From Axinella damicornis (Eukaryota; Porifera; Demospongiae; Axinellida; Axinellidae): a stretch of 64,000 nt of DNA. A model generated the notes under the pieces. It was not told where the DNA came from, did no database searches, and saw nothing but the letters and a program-made list of their open reading frames with translations. The stretch covers positions 8,988,781 to 9,052,780 of the forward strand of contig OZ007508.1 in the NCBI GenBank assembly GCA_963931865.1. The letters run 5' to 3'. The translations under genes were made by a program, and so were the position numbers. Below are positions 42,447 through 52,803 of this stretch, in pieces. Each line of letters begins with the position of its first letter. The stretch's first letter is position 1.

Positions 42447-42779
42447 TTGGACATCAGCACAAAGTGGTGTACAGTTGGAACATTTCAAGAGTACATGTAC
42501 TTATCCTGGAAGGTGGTGGTCATTATCTTACGGAACGGACTGGATTGGTTCCGTGCCATTATTTTGCAGAACAGACCGTATACCTACGCTGTTCTCGGGA
42601 ACTTTGACACTTCGGGGATTGTGAAGCTGCCATGCGAGCGAGAGATGCAGTCCGTAGTGTTTCAAACTTCAACTTCACCCCTACCAGTTTCAGAAATCGC
42701 TGCAATTCTCAGCCAGATGAGGTGTCCAATCTGCCACTATGTAGGCACAAGCAGCAGAGATCTACATTTACAGCTCTAA
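42447..42779 (+). CDS. Uncharacterised open frame with a CPICH motif
   Basis: A 110-codon frame ends with PVSEIAAILSQMRCPICHYV and SRDLHLQL. The CPICH spacing could be half a zinc knuckle. No splice sites or family support it, and it lies in a repeat-rich area about 1 kb upstream of the C48 protease relic, so it could be part of the same dead transposon. Confidence 0.2.
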   Translation: MDISTKWCTVGTFQEYMYLSWKVVVIILRNGLDWFRAIILQNRPYTYAVLGNFDTSGIVKLPCEREMQSVVFQTSTSPLPVSEIAAILSQMRCPICHYVGTSSRDLHLQL

Positions 42780-43687
42780 CAAGCCCATTCGCAAAGGTAT
42801 AGTAGCAAGGGTGTATCGAGCCGCCGAAGAGTCATCCAGTGTACATTTGTAGTATTGAATATCTACTAGGAATATGCATATGCACAGGAATGCCTCACGC
42901 CTGCAAACATAATTATTAGGGGTAACCTCATGTAGCTGAGTCAGAATCTGTTACGCAAAGTGTTATAGAAAGAGCTTGCTTGAAGTAGTGCACCCATCCC
43001 CAAGTGCTGAAACTCATAGCTACTTTGCCTGCTGGGAATGGGCATTTGCTCATTGCTTATATACTTGATTATTTATTCACAGCCTGGTAAACATATTCAT
43101 GTCGTTCATGAAGCAGCCTCGAAACCCATAATCATTTTTGAACACCATCCTAGTGTTGTATACAAATAGCAGTGCTTGTATGCAATATACAAACGCGACA
43201 TGACTACACTGCCTCGCATTAAGGCGCTCGGCAATAAAGTCATCAAACGTTGGTTTGAGCTATTCTCGGAACCAGACCCTTTTCCCAGGGACCGAGAAGG
43301 GTCTGGGCACACGCCTACATTTTTCTCCAGGCTTTCAGTGTTGCCAGTGACTAGATACGGCAAAGAAGATATACTTCCAAGTAGACACAGCAAATGGCCC
43401 TTGAAGTGTGATTGTGAAACACTCGTACGAACTCATTCCCTAAAATGGCAACGCACTGATCCACTACAGTAACATTGGAAATGAAAGTGGTGCCTGTGAA
43501 TTCACACACAGAAACAGCAAACACCATGTGGACCAGAAGTACACTCATACCTGCCCATCGTACATTTCGCAGTACTTATGGAAATGAGTGTGCTGTGCCA
43601 AATACAGCAAACGTATACGTACATGTACTGGAAATGTATCACCGGCATCCCATGTGCCAGTTCTACATGATGATGGTTGCCTAGCCA

Positions 43688-43975
43688 AAATTGACTCATC
43701 AAATGCAGGCAGGAGGAAGTGACTGTGGTGATTTCGCACTGGTATTTACTGCCATCTGCTTGGCCATCCACCAGGCAAGTTCAGTTCAATCAGCAGCACA
43801 TGAAAAGTTACTTCATTGGGTGCTTGGAGAAACAGCAATTTACGATGTTTCCAATCAAAAAGAACGTCAGCAAGCAAGGAAGATCAAAACCAGCAAGACT
43901 GTTCCACTCTATTGGATGCCACTGATCAAGGCAGCACCTATGGAGACAGTGGTATTGTGGGAAGCACTGTATTAA
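43688..43975 (+). pseudogene. Ulp1-like (C48) cysteine protease C-terminus, transposon relic
   Basis: The frame from 43688 reads LTHQMQAGGSDCGDFALVF then TAICLAIHQ. The Q-x-GGSDCG-x-FAL block holds the oxyanion Gln and catalytic Cys of Ulp1/SENP-type peptidases. After about 43780 the matching sequence continues one frame over as FNQQHMKSYFIGCLEKQQFT and MFPIKKN, the pattern of the end of Ulp1-like domains carried by several eukaryotic DNA transposons (MRxHL..CLE...FP). The frame change, an upstream TAG in the PKL context, and no detectable His-Asp half upstream show a dead copy. Whether it came from a transposon or a host SUMO protease cannot be decided here; transposon origin is likelier given the surroundings. 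Confidence 0.65.
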
Positions 43976-45335
43976 GACAAAGAGAAGAAGATTGGGTTCC
44001 TGGTTCTGCTCCCTTAGCTGCTTCCCAACAAATTGACTCAGTTTCTGACCCAGTGATGTTCTTAACGTTCGAATACTGTTTAAGTCTGTTTTATATACAC
44101 TTCAGTTGAACGCTGCGTGGCTAGGTCAGCCGTGTACACGTAGCACATGCACAACGTATGCGTAATGATGGTCTGTTCTACAAAATAATGTCACGGAACC
44201 GGTCCATTCTGTAAAATAATGTCCACCAAGTATTATCACCCCAATGCGTCGTTCTCTCCATGGGTGAGATGAAGATCAAGAGTGGGCTTGTTTTCAGTAT
44301 GAGGACTTGGAGTCAACCTTGGTAGTGCCAAGTCTTGGCCCCAGATCCAAACCAACCCCAGCACTAGTCTCACAGCTCAGACGCTTTTTTCCTGTTTGGG
44401 AGTGCGGCTGGAAGTGCGGAGGGAAAAAGGGTCAGGTGTCTCTGGGCCATATTCTGTGGCCTCTACAGGAATGTAGGCAGATCCAACGAAATCACAGCTG
44501 TCATGACTCTGGCAAGTATTTAATTTCCATAGGCGTAGCAGTGATTTGCAGGATGGTCGAGCGAAGTTACACGCTGCTGGAGGGAGTGCATAGAGGCACA
44601 TAGCATCGATCAGTCTGAAGCACAGAATTTTTTTTCGCCTTCATTTTTCAGTTATCAGGATGGGCTCTCGTGGCACTTTCGTGCTTTGCACTTTCGTGCT
44701 TTGCACTGCAAGTTCCAGGTGTACGAGGATTGCAGGACCGGGGACGCCATGTGCTTCTTTCTTGCTCAAGAAGCGTAGCTAATGCGTACGTACACATATA
44801 GGGTATACTAGATCGTGGTCTCGTTCCCAAGCCGTTCGTTTTCAGGCAGCGCACGGTATAGCGAGCTGAGGAGACCAGGCCAAGAGTTGCAACGTAGCTA
44901 TAGATACTATAGTGAAAATTATTTTTGGGACAAAATTATTGATCTGGCGACTGCCGGACCGGACCGCCTGCTACGCCTATGATTTCTGTCAGCAGTCCAC
45001 TTAAATCACAATTTAGTGTTCAAAACGCCACATGCACGGACAAGACTATTAACTTGCCATAAACGAACACTGGCTACTCTGCTGATATACAAACAGGTTA
45101 GTTTTCCATCTATATATTGCACGCCTTGTTAATTGAAATCCAGTATTATTACAACATGATTTTTCCAATTATTGCATTCCATGTTGTAACAGAACATGGC
45201 CTATGGCCCAGAGACACCAGACTCTTTTTTCCCCAGCCACTATTCCGGCCACACCCTCAAACAGGAAAAAGCGTCTGGCCTGCGAGACTACCCCAGCACC
45301 GATAGCTTCCAGTAGACCCAAACCAACCCCAGTGC

Positions 45336-45910
45336 TAGTCTCGTTCCCAGATCCCCCTCGGAAAAATCGAGAAAGGGTCTGGCAACACGTATGGCAACGC
45401 GGTGTCCGCGCGGGCTATATACTCACGCCAATCAGATTGCAGAAACTATAACGTCATGTTCAATCGTGGATGTGCAAACTCATTGGTATACTGCGTTCAG
45501 TTGACACGAAGTTTCCCGAGGGAAAATAAGGTATGGAACATTGCATTGAGGGGCAATAGTAGCTTTCATTTCTGTATTTGTGTGCCGTCAGCTAGCATAC
45601 CGGTAAAGCTTTCGTTAATACCGTTAGCTTCCCGACGTAATTCGACTGTTTTGTACAGTGCAGCTCTCCACTCTTGGGGTAGTAGCGTAGAATGGCTTGG
45701 TACAGTGTCCGACATGTTCAAGGCAGACTTAGTACTGTATGTGCAGCTATTTAGTGGCGCACAACTCCAATTATCACCTCGAGTGTAAACATTCACACGT
45801 GATTGTGTAACTGATTGAATTCCTCTTGGACACGGCATTGCCATACAGTATAATTATGTGTTGCCAGACCCTTTCTCGATTTTTCCAAGGGGGGTCTGGG
45901 AACGAGACTA
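45336..45910. mobile_element. MITE, TAGTCTCGTTCCCAGACC family, copy 2
   Basis: It begins TAGTCTCGTTCCCAGATCCC and ends GGTCTGGGAACGAGACTA, flanked by CCCCAGTGC and CCCCAGCGC (9 bp, one mismatch). In inverted orientation it matches 34100-34642. It ends about 450 bp upstream of the FUBP start codon. Confidence 0.85.
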
Positions 45911-46254
45911 CCCCAGCGCGGATCGCTTCCAGCAAGTGTATAATACACTCAGTATACTGGAAGCGATCCGTGTGTTATCTGTACATCTCATAGATAATAA
46001 TTTTGCATGAAGGTACACATATTTTCCCCCACCATGCGGTATTTTATAACCTTGTGATGCAGTTGGGAATGATTCTCGGCTCTTGATCTTGCAGGCCAGC
46101 CTTGATAGTGTAAGCTCCATTGTCCACTATCTGGGTTTGAGGATGGGACATGCTGCAAATTCGAGCTAGATCCGAGCTAGCCAGCTCCGGCTGGACCGGC
46201 TCCACAGGCAGTTCAAAAATTACATACTAGGAGCGGTTAAATAGATGCATTTTC

Positions 46255-46266
46255 TACGCATGCGTA
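46255..46266. promoter_or_regulatory. NRF1-type palindrome TACGCATGCGTA upstream of FUBP
   Basis: A palindromic NRF1-like site lies 93 bp upstream of the FUBP ATG. There is no TATA box nearby, consistent with a housekeeping-type promoter. It is probably part of the core promoter of the KH-domain gene. Confidence 0.55.
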
Positions 46267-46358
46267 GTTCGGAGCCTTTGTGTTTTGGCACTTAGTGTTG
46301 TGGTGGATTTGCGAACCTAGAGTCTCTCGATCCCTGGTTACCCACTGTCACTATCAGA

Positions 46359-46418
46359 ATGGCCGATGGACCACCCTTCTCAGATCCAGTGGCCGATGCC
46401 ATGAAGCGAGCTAAGGAG
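46359..46418 (+). CDS. FUBP1: FUBP-family first coding exon
   Basis: ATG at 46359 opens MADGPPFSDPVADAMKRAKE and ends at a GTTAGT donor (phase 0). The AF(K)DALxRARQ-type helix just after the start is the conserved N-terminal box of FUBP1/FUBP3/KHSRP, here VADAMKRAKE. The next exon continues IAAKM as in the vertebrate RARQIAAKI. FUBPs bind single-stranded DNA upstream of MYC-like genes and AU-rich RNA through four KH domains. The start is supported by the in-frame N-box and by the upstream NRF1 motif. The symbol denotes the family, since invertebrates usually have one ancestral gene. Confidence 0.75.
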
Positions 46419-46506
46419 GTTAGTATTTCTTTTTCTATAGTCTCGCGGGCCAGTAGTGGGTGTGGAGAGGCTGGCCTGCGAGACTATTTGTCTGTTGTTG
46501 CTGTAC

Positions 46507-46672
46507 AGACCTTTGCAGGTTGGTTGTCCAGAGGCAAAGGTAGATAGGTGGGGTATCTCAAGGATGTGATTGAATTAGCACACCTCTTTCTATACACTAA
46601 TTGAATAACCTCCTTAAGAGACCCCACCTATCTACCCTTGCCTCCAGACAACCAACCTGCAAAGGTCTGTAG
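46507..46672. repeat. Hairpin element in FUBP intron 1
   Basis: CAGACCTTTGCAGGTTGGTT and AACCAACCTGCAAAGGTCTG, with GTAGATAGGTGGGG/CCCCACCTATCTAC inside, form a long stem around a loop of about 60 bp. Flanks carry AGTCTCGCGGGCC and GGGCGGGACTAC. Confidence 0.8.
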
Positions 46673-46770
46673 TCTGGGCGGGACTACTTTTCTATTTCAA
46701 TTATTGTGTCTAGTAGACAGCTAGTAGTACCAGACTGCGTTTGCTATTTACTACCTGTGTGTCCCTGTAG

Positions 46771-46813
46771 ATTGCTGCTAAGATGCTGCCAGCATCACTG
46801 AATGGGGGTGAAG
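46771..46813 (+). CDS. FUBP1: FUBP exon 2, with a GC splice donor
   Basis: Acceptor GTCCCTGTAG precedes IAAKMLPASLNGGE, which continues the FUBP N-box (AAK). The only good donor is GAAG followed by GCAAGT, the U2-type GC-AG consensus. It ends in phase 1. The next KH1 exon begins in phase 0, so at least one exon between 46814 and 49953 was not found. Confidence 0.65.
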
Positions 46814-47273
46814 GCAAGTTCATTTGTCTGTGACACAGATTCCAAGTTGTTGGATTCATTTGGCGGCTGTCAAACATGTTGAAAACTGTCAGACTAGAGT
46901 CAGATCCAACCTTGGTAATCTTCCTCAGCAGTAAATGTGCCCAGAATGTGATCAGTTAGCTACAGTGTGTAGAACTGCAGTTAGGTAATGAGTTATTGCA
47001 TACAGCTTCTGACAGTGCACATACCGATATATTGAGTGCAGCTGGCTTGAAAGATGAGCTGCAGTTAGGTAGTTCTGTCAGTGCAGGGTGTTTATAAGCT
47101 TCACCTGTATCTAAATTACCCCTCCTAAACGGAAGAATTCCTGTGTAGCAGAAGAATATTACCGACTGCATACTGGATTCCAGCCCATGCCCCGTGCCCA
47201 ATGTTCTCGAACATTCTTCACGTAGTTCGAGGTTCAGTAAATAAATTAAAGTACGAAGGTTGCGCGTCACTAT

Positions 47274-47365
47274 AGTCTAGTCCCGCCCCACGAACATCCC
47301 ACTTCCGTCACTCACAGACACACACACAACACGTAAAATCTTAATGTATTGATAGAACAACATTG
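47274..47365 (-). repeat. Inverted relative of the repeat around the GT tract at 5636-5795
   Basis: TAGTCCCGCCCCACGAACAT and AACACGTAAAATCTTAATGTATTGATAGAAC match, in reverse complement, the flanks of the microsatellite at 5651. Confidence 0.65.
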
Positions 47366-47400
47366 GACATAGGCTGCATCTTCTACCATAGAGTAGAGTA

Positions 47401-48366
47401 GAGTACATATTAAACGCCCACCCTAAGGTTTGGCAGGGGGTGGGCGCTAGATATGTACTCAGACTATGTACTCAGCCCAATTAGGCATGTACCGTAAATT
47501 GAGAATTATTCGAGTTGAAAATATTTCATGTGAAATATTTTGTGTTAAAAAATTTTCGTAGCCCATCCGGGCAACGAAAAAATTTTAACACGAAACATTT
47601 GCGACGCCAAGAAATTCGAGCGATCTGGCATGGAGGAGTTCGAAACAGTCTGTTGTATTCGAGGCTACCATGTGTACAAAGAAATATGGGAGGCAGCAGC
47701 TGGAGAAATGCCGATATGTGAGAGGGAGCCACGCAACGTTCAAAAATAGTTCGTCTCACCTCCTGTATTGACCACGCTGCTTGCCTGTATCGCTCGTCAC
47801 CTTCTCCACTTCCTTGTTCGCAAGAGCGATTGCCTGCGAGGGCAGACAAGAAGATAACGACCCCCTGGGATCGGGAAGACCGTCCTTCGGCTTGAAGTAG
47901 CTTCGAATTGACATCGTTGAACTGTTTCGCAATCAGAGTTCGTACCGTAAAATTATCATTGTTTTAATAATTAGCTGTCGAAATATTTTCGTGCGTTTAA
48001 TTTTCGTAGCTGTCTCTGTCTACGAAAATATTTTAACAACGAAACTTTCCCAAATTACGGTAGTATCCGCCCACCCATTCTGCACTGTATAAACAACAAG
48101 TGGTGTGGTAAGCTGTGAATATCAATGACTGGCTATGAATATATAAATATGACTGGCTATGAATATATAAATTGATCTCGCATCCTTGTGAACGCTCGAC
48201 AGAGAAAGCACGCCGTAGTTCTGTTAATATGCCTTTTTGAATGCACAACCTCACCCAGAGATTAAGATATGCTGCTCAGGACTTTTGTGATGGGTGGGCC
48301 CTTACTGCTTTGAACCCTGTGCAGTAACTTTCGTGTGAAGAGGGGGTGGGCGCTTGATACGTACTC
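47401..48366. mobile_element. Composite element with GAGTACATATTAAACGCCCACCC ends
   Basis: The left end GAGTACATATTAAACGCCCA and the right end GTGGGCGCTTGATACGTACTC are imperfect inverted repeats. The left end also has its own inverted partner at 47436-47460. A complete CCGTA-type element (47492-48060) is nested inside. Confidence 0.6.
47492..48060. mobile_element. TA-flanked element with CCGTAAATT...AATTACGG ends
   Basis: TA flanks at 47490-47491 and 48061-48062. The ends read CCGTAAATTGAGAATTATTCG and GAAACTTTCCCAAATTACGG. Inside, AAATATTTCATGTGAAATATTT and AAAATTTTCG/CGAAAAAATTTTAAC form further inverted repeats. Another CCGTA element end (GTACCGTAAAATTATC) is at about 47944. Confidence 0.75.
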
Positions 48367-49430
48367 CACGGTATAAGCATTCAAACGTTTGGTATGCTTG
48401 AAACCGTAAAAAAATGTTGCACAATTAAGGCACCAATCAATGTAGCAACAATTCACATCATACCGTATATCTTCTGCATCCCTAATTATTCGGCACAGCT
48501 TGCTGTCCTGTCCGAGAGCCTTATATAAGCCAGTTAACGAGAGAGATCGGTGAGTTCGGTGCTGTTTAAAGCCCCAAGCGGTGAAAGCTCCGCCAATGCA
48601 CACGAGCCCCTGGAACTCGACATAGCTAGCTACGTGCCACATTAACTAATTGGTGAAGCCCTGCGCTGAAGTACAGTCGCAATCCTTCGAGTCTTGCCCT
48701 GACCCTTAGAGTCAACACAGAACGACACGGGGTGAGTACCTGGGGGTTTCGATCGTACAGCCTGCGGCACAGTTCGAGATCGTTCGCTTCGTACGCCGAC
48801 AATTCCGACGCAGGTGCTAGTCGATAGTATGGAGTGTCACAGTCTGTACCTACAGGTATAGCTGCTCGATCTTGAGACTTGAATATCGTGTGGAAAAAAC
48901 CCTACCGACCGACCGACTGACCGACCGCGGGTAGCAATTCTACTTATTTAGCACTTCAGCGTGTTGGTACAAATTTTGCGATTTTAATTCTAATTATTTC
49001 GGCCGAATTTTTAGAAGATATACGGTACTCTTAATGCCTACAGGCCCTTGAATGAAAATGGAGCGTAAAGTTTTCTGTAGCTATATAGCTACCAAACTTG
49101 TATCTTTCCTGTGACGTGGCTGTTCTCTGTTTCTATGTAGGGTTGCTCTGCACTGTTAAGGCATGTCTGCATTGCATTTTGAATTAAATTTCGCTCTTCT
49201 TCATCACACTATATCTCAGCACATGAAAGTGGCACAGACTTTCAGTCTGCACTGAAGTGAAGCTCCACCCTTGTGAATTAATATGGCTTCATAGTTGACC
49301 ACACGTGGTGCTCAATACGCGCTGACAAAGCGGTTATCTCAGGTACTTCTCACACAAATACGGAGATGCCTTAAGGCACTTAGGAGCTTCAAACTCTCCA
49401 TCGAGGCTTAGCACGATGTCATCTTCAAGA

Positions 49431-49570
49431 TTTTATTTTGGGAAACTTGAAACAAAGTTACGTTTCTTCAGAACTGACAAAAGAAGCCTTTTCAAGGGTG
49501 TTGTGAAGGTGCTTTTCAGCTGCCTTAAACGCTACAGTAGACTACAGCAGATTTCCCAAAATAAAATCGT
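49431..49570. repeat. Inverted repeat, AAGATTTTATTTTGGGAAAC arms
   Basis: GATTTTATTTTGGGAAA at the left and TTTCCCAAAATAAAATC at the right, about 120 bp apart. It may be the ends of a small element. Confidence 0.55.
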
Positions 49571-49952
49571 TGAATACACATAGGTACCTACCTCCAGAAC
49601 ACCAAAAGAGACTCCAGCAACAGCTACAAGAGCTCCGTGTCGGCACTCACCGTCGTCATCTCCACTCTCGCTCCGCGATTTTCACAGTCCTAGCACAAGA
49701 TTCAAAAGCGGATGGAGGCTACTTTGTTTTGCCCCGAACTACCCATCTACTATGCGTACAAAGAAGCGGTCACATCCTCGCAGTTTCATCTGTGGATGAC
49801 ACAAACAAACGCTGGACTAAGCTAACTCACATCGCAACCGCGAGGTAGCTTCCGTGTATCAATTACACTTTTCCGTAATCTCTCCGGATTTGACCAATTC
49901 ATTCAGCCATGCCTTAGTATACGTGAGTGGGGCACAGCTAGGACTAACACAG

Positions 49953-49998
49953 ATGATCACCGTTGACATAAAGGTGCCCAACAGGATGGTTGGATTCG
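49953..49998 (+). CDS. FUBP1: FUBP exon: first half of KH1
   Basis: Acceptor CTAACACAG precedes MITVDIKVPNRMVGF and a strong GTAAGT donor (phase 1). VPNRMVGF matches the FUBP KH1 strand VPDGMVGFIIGRGG, with the exon ending just before the GxxG loop. The second half of KH1 (GRGGEQI..IQ and beyond) should follow, but no matching segment was seen between 49999 and 51223, a stretch of microsatellite and hAT relic. Confidence 0.7.
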
Positions 49999-50301
49999 GT
50001 AAGTCGTTGTCAGTGCCAAAAATTCTGTATAACTATCTCTTGTGAAGCTTTGCATGCTCAAAGGCCAATGGACGCATTTTGGATCTAGACCAGACCTCAA
50101 GGAAGCCCCAATGACCTTAGTTGGTAGTTGGTAGAGGCCTAGCAAGAACACTGAATGCATGCCCATTGATTCGCACGTGCTGTGATATGCTTCCCAACAA
50201 TGAACTCCATGTGGAAACTCCATTCATAAATCATCTACGTATAATTTAGAAGCATACTCACTATAAATTATAGCTGTCCCTTTGTTTATGCATGTAGTCG
50301 C

Positions 50302-50302
<1 letters not shown>

Positions 50303-50349
<47 letters not shown>
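50303..50349. repeat. (GT)n microsatellite
   Basis: About 23 GT units. A second GT/TCTG-rich region spans 50774-51130. Confidence 0.9.
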
Positions 50350-50351
<2 letters not shown>

Positions 50352-50481
50352 GAGCTGTGATATTGGCCCTTGAATCAACACTGATTATTGGATGTTAAAT
50401 AATTGCCGATTATCCGATTAATTGTGTCAAAAATTTTTTTTAAGAGATATGTATATGTACCACACATATATATACACATAC

Positions 50482-50760
50482 TCATTGTACACGCTTATAA
50501 TCCAGGCGAGGTGATGGTAAATTGTTATGGAGGAATACAAGTTTTTCAACATTTGCTGGGTTAAGAGATGCACGTTTCACATTGACAGTATTCCCAGCTA
50601 CACTGAACAGCCGCTCTGAAGAGACAGATGTAGCGACTACTGTTGCATATGACCATTTTCTGTTCCCTTTTTGTGCTCGCTAACATACTGACAAGCAGAT
50701 TTCAATAATTGATATCTTAATTTTACCACCAATAATTGGTCTAAGATCTTTATATTGATC
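50482..50760 (-). pseudogene. hAT transposase C-terminal dimerisation domain relic
   Basis: On the minus strand one frame reads QYKDLRPIIGGKIK, then after a TAG at 50680-50682, SYATVVATSVSSERLFSVAG, NTVNVKRASLNPANVEKLVF and LHNNLPSP, stopping at 50482. ATSVSSERLFSVAG followed by an R-x-x-L-x-x-x-x-V-x-x-L-x-F-L motif is diagnostic of the hAT C-terminal dimerisation domain (hobo, Ac, Tam3 superfamily; ZBED-like host genes). Only about 90 residues remain, broken by one stop, within the intron between FUBP KH1 and KH2 exons and antisense to them. No terminal inverted repeats were recognised. Confidence 0.8.
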
Positions 50761-50773
50761 AATTATAGCTCTA

Positions 50774-51135
50774 GTGTGTGTGTGTGTGTGTGTGTCTGTC
50801 TGTGTGTCTGTGTGTCTGTCTGTGTGTCTGTGTGTCATGTGTCTGTGTGTGTGTGTCTGTGTCTGTCTGTGTGTGGTGTGTATAGGATTGGGGAGGAATA
50901 ACCAGCATGCCGGTTACATGTAGGTTGGGGAGTGTGTGTGTGGTGTACCCACATGGGGGGGGGGGGGGGGGGGGGAACCAGCATGCTGGCTAGGCTAGGG
51001 TCTGTTTGTGAATATATGTGTGTGTGTGTATGCGCATGTGAGTGTGGGATGGAGCAACCAGTGTGTGGCATTACTGGCTAGGCTAGGACTGTGTATGTGT
51101 GTGGTGATGTACACGCGTGTGTGGGATGGGGGAGG
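50774..51135. repeat. GT/TCTG microsatellite and degenerate 100-bp minisatellite
   Basis: (TG)n and TCTGTGTG tracts alternate with AATAACCAGCATGCCGGT, AACCAGCATGCTGGCTAGGC and AACCAGTGTGTGGCATTACT units; a G homopolymer lies at 50956-50974. Confidence 0.8.
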
Positions 51136-51223
51136 AGCAACCAGCATGTCCAGTTGCCCCTCTCTCAGAATGCTGATGGTTATTGATGGTTGTAAGTCAC
51201 AGTGAACTTTGTTCCCATTCCAG

Positions 51224-51315
51224 TTTCCAGTTCCCTCTACACCAGGTAAACCTGGATCCTGGCCAGGAGGTCGTGGAACTCATGATCCCAGCTAACAAAG
51301 TGGGACTCGTCATCG
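51224..51315 (+). CDS. FUBP1: FUBP exon: first half of KH2
   Basis: Acceptor CATTCCAG (51223) or the nearer ACCAG (51245) leads into VNLDPGQEVVELMIPANKVG then LVIG and a GTGTGT donor (phase 1). MIPANKVGLVIG matches the FUBP KH2 pattern MIPASKAGLVIGKGG almost residue for residue, ending just after the first Gly of the GxxG loop. The frame upstream to 51224 adds FQFPLHQ and is also open. Confidence 0.85.
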
Positions 51316-51775
51316 GTGTGTTCCTTCATCTGTGTAGTGGCTCCTGTGTGGGAGCTACTGTATATTATCTTATGTAGCATTGTGAGGGCAGAGAGGTGAG
51401 GTGTAGCCTTGTGTGTGTCCACAGTAGGTTGTCGGCATAGGGAGTTATAACCCGGAGAGATATGGAAATGTTTTTGTGACGCATTACTGGCGTAAACCCT
51501 AACCTCCCTGACCAGAGTGTTGTCCAGCATTATGACTTACATGCACGACGTCACGAGTGTACAAACATAGTTGAATGTCCACAGTGCCTGTATAATTCAT
51601 GTGGATTTCCGCCGCTATTTAGCGCATGCGCAAACAGTGGAAACCAGGCCCTTTCTCCTCGCCATTTCGGGCCTGAGAACGAGGCTAGTAAAGGGGCTAC
51701 TCCCACCGTCCTGCTCATTGTACAATTTTTTCCATTGAGCTATCTGAACCGCGCATGAAACATCTCTATGAGAGT

Positions 51776-51796
51776 AACTTGATCAAGGCTTTGCAG
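51776..51796 (+). CDS. FUBP1: Possible middle of KH2 (degenerate)
   Basis: The bases before a GTGTGT donor at 51797 read NLIKALQ, which resembles the ETIKQLQ that should sit between the exons at 51224 and 52413, and the exon would end in the required phase 0. No valid AG acceptor gives the GxxG residues, so this is either a disrupted exon or chance. Confidence 0.25.
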
Positions 51797-51889
51797 GTGT
51801 GTTTGTGGTGTACCTGCAATACTGTTCAGGGTGTATTTCCAGCAGTGTGTTGAGGTGTTTGCTGCAAGTGTGAGCGGAGTGTTAGTCTC

Positions 51890-51940
51890 GTTCCCAGGCT
51901 CTCTCCTCAAAAAAAATGGAGGGAGGAGAGAGCCGTGGTT
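51890..51940. repeat. Hairpin with TAGTCTCGTTCCCAGGC start and GAGAGAG stem
   Basis: TAGTCTCGTTCCCAGGCTCT is followed by CTCCTC/GAGGAG arms. An incomplete relic of the fold-back families; a similar one lies at about 51640-51690 (CAGGCCCTTTCTCCTCGCCA, GGGCCTGAGAACGAGGCTAG). Confidence 0.5.
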
Positions 51941-52412
51941 ACATTCTCGAGAAAAGCTGTCAAGTCCCAGTACCTGGATCTGACGGAATCAATCGGATTG
52001 CAGAACAAGAATTATTTTGTAGGCGTTTATACCTTCACTGCCATACTAACGCACGATTTGTAGCCTCAGAACTGAATGCTCCAGGACAGAGTACCTCTTG
52101 ATGTTTGGCGAAAAGTAGTTGATAGGGTGTATACAACGTCACGAATCACTCCTGCGCTAATGAAAATATCGGTCTTTGTTTTGAAGGCATCTCGAGCTTC
52201 ATCGAAGTTAGCCCACTGGCTCGCGAGTACTAAACTGTGAGTCGCACGCAGATCACTCTCGAGACTCACGTGTGTGCCATTTAACTTGCTCGTTGACGGA
52301 ACTGTATTATACATGTATTATACATGTAGGTGGATGTTGGCATCAGCAATTGATGCTGTACGAACATGCATGCATATCATCATGTCCACCTCCAACTACC
52401 ACCTCTGTCCAG

Positions 52413-52511
52413 GAACGTGCTGGGTGCAAGATGCAGATGATCCAGGATGGCCAGTTTGCTAATGCCCCCGAGAAACCGCTCAGAATGACCGGATTACCGG
52501 AGAGCTGCAAG
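52413..52511 (+). CDS. FUBP1: FUBP exon: second half of KH2
   Basis: Acceptor CCTCTGTCCAG precedes exactly 33 codons ending at a GTGGGA donor (phase 0). The peptide ERAGCKMQMIQDGQFANAPE followed by KPLRMTGLPESCK aligns over its full length with the FUBP KH2 pattern [33 protein letters not shown]. It holds the KH beta strands and the variable loop that contact single-stranded nucleic acid. A CCGTA-type element is inserted only 11 bp downstream. Confidence 0.9.
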
Positions 52512-52522
52512 GTGGGAGTATA

Positions 52523-52803
52523 CCGTAGTCACGCGTTATTAGTCGCATGCGCCTATAACTCCACAGGAAGGAAATATACGCCTATAAGCGAGATGCGCCT
52601 AATAACACATATAATAATAATGGCATTCCTCGAATAGGAAGCGCGCTTCAATTCGAATATAGCTGTTTTGCACTCCGAAGGATCGAAAATGGCAGAGTTT
52701 CTGGAAGAAGACTGCAGCGCTCACCTGGGACGAGAGTTGAACCTGCGCCTAACAGCGAATATGCGCCTATAAGTGAGATGCTCCTAATAACGCGTGACTA
52801 CGG
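52523..52803. mobile_element. TA-flanked element with CCGTAGTCACGCGTTATTAG ends
   Basis: TA at 52521-52522 and 52804-52805. The ends CCGTAGTCACGCGTTATTAG and CTAATAACGCGTGACTACGG are perfectly inverted, and GCGCCTATAA motifs recur at both sides. Confidence 0.9.

Noticed and set aside
48262..48642. 126-codon minus-strand frame
   Set aside because: It overlaps the right end of a composite element and has no recognisable domain or start context.
49570..49848. 92-codon frame starting near the inverted repeat at 49553
   Set aside because: It is plausible by length but has no splice sites, no recognised domain and no codon bias.
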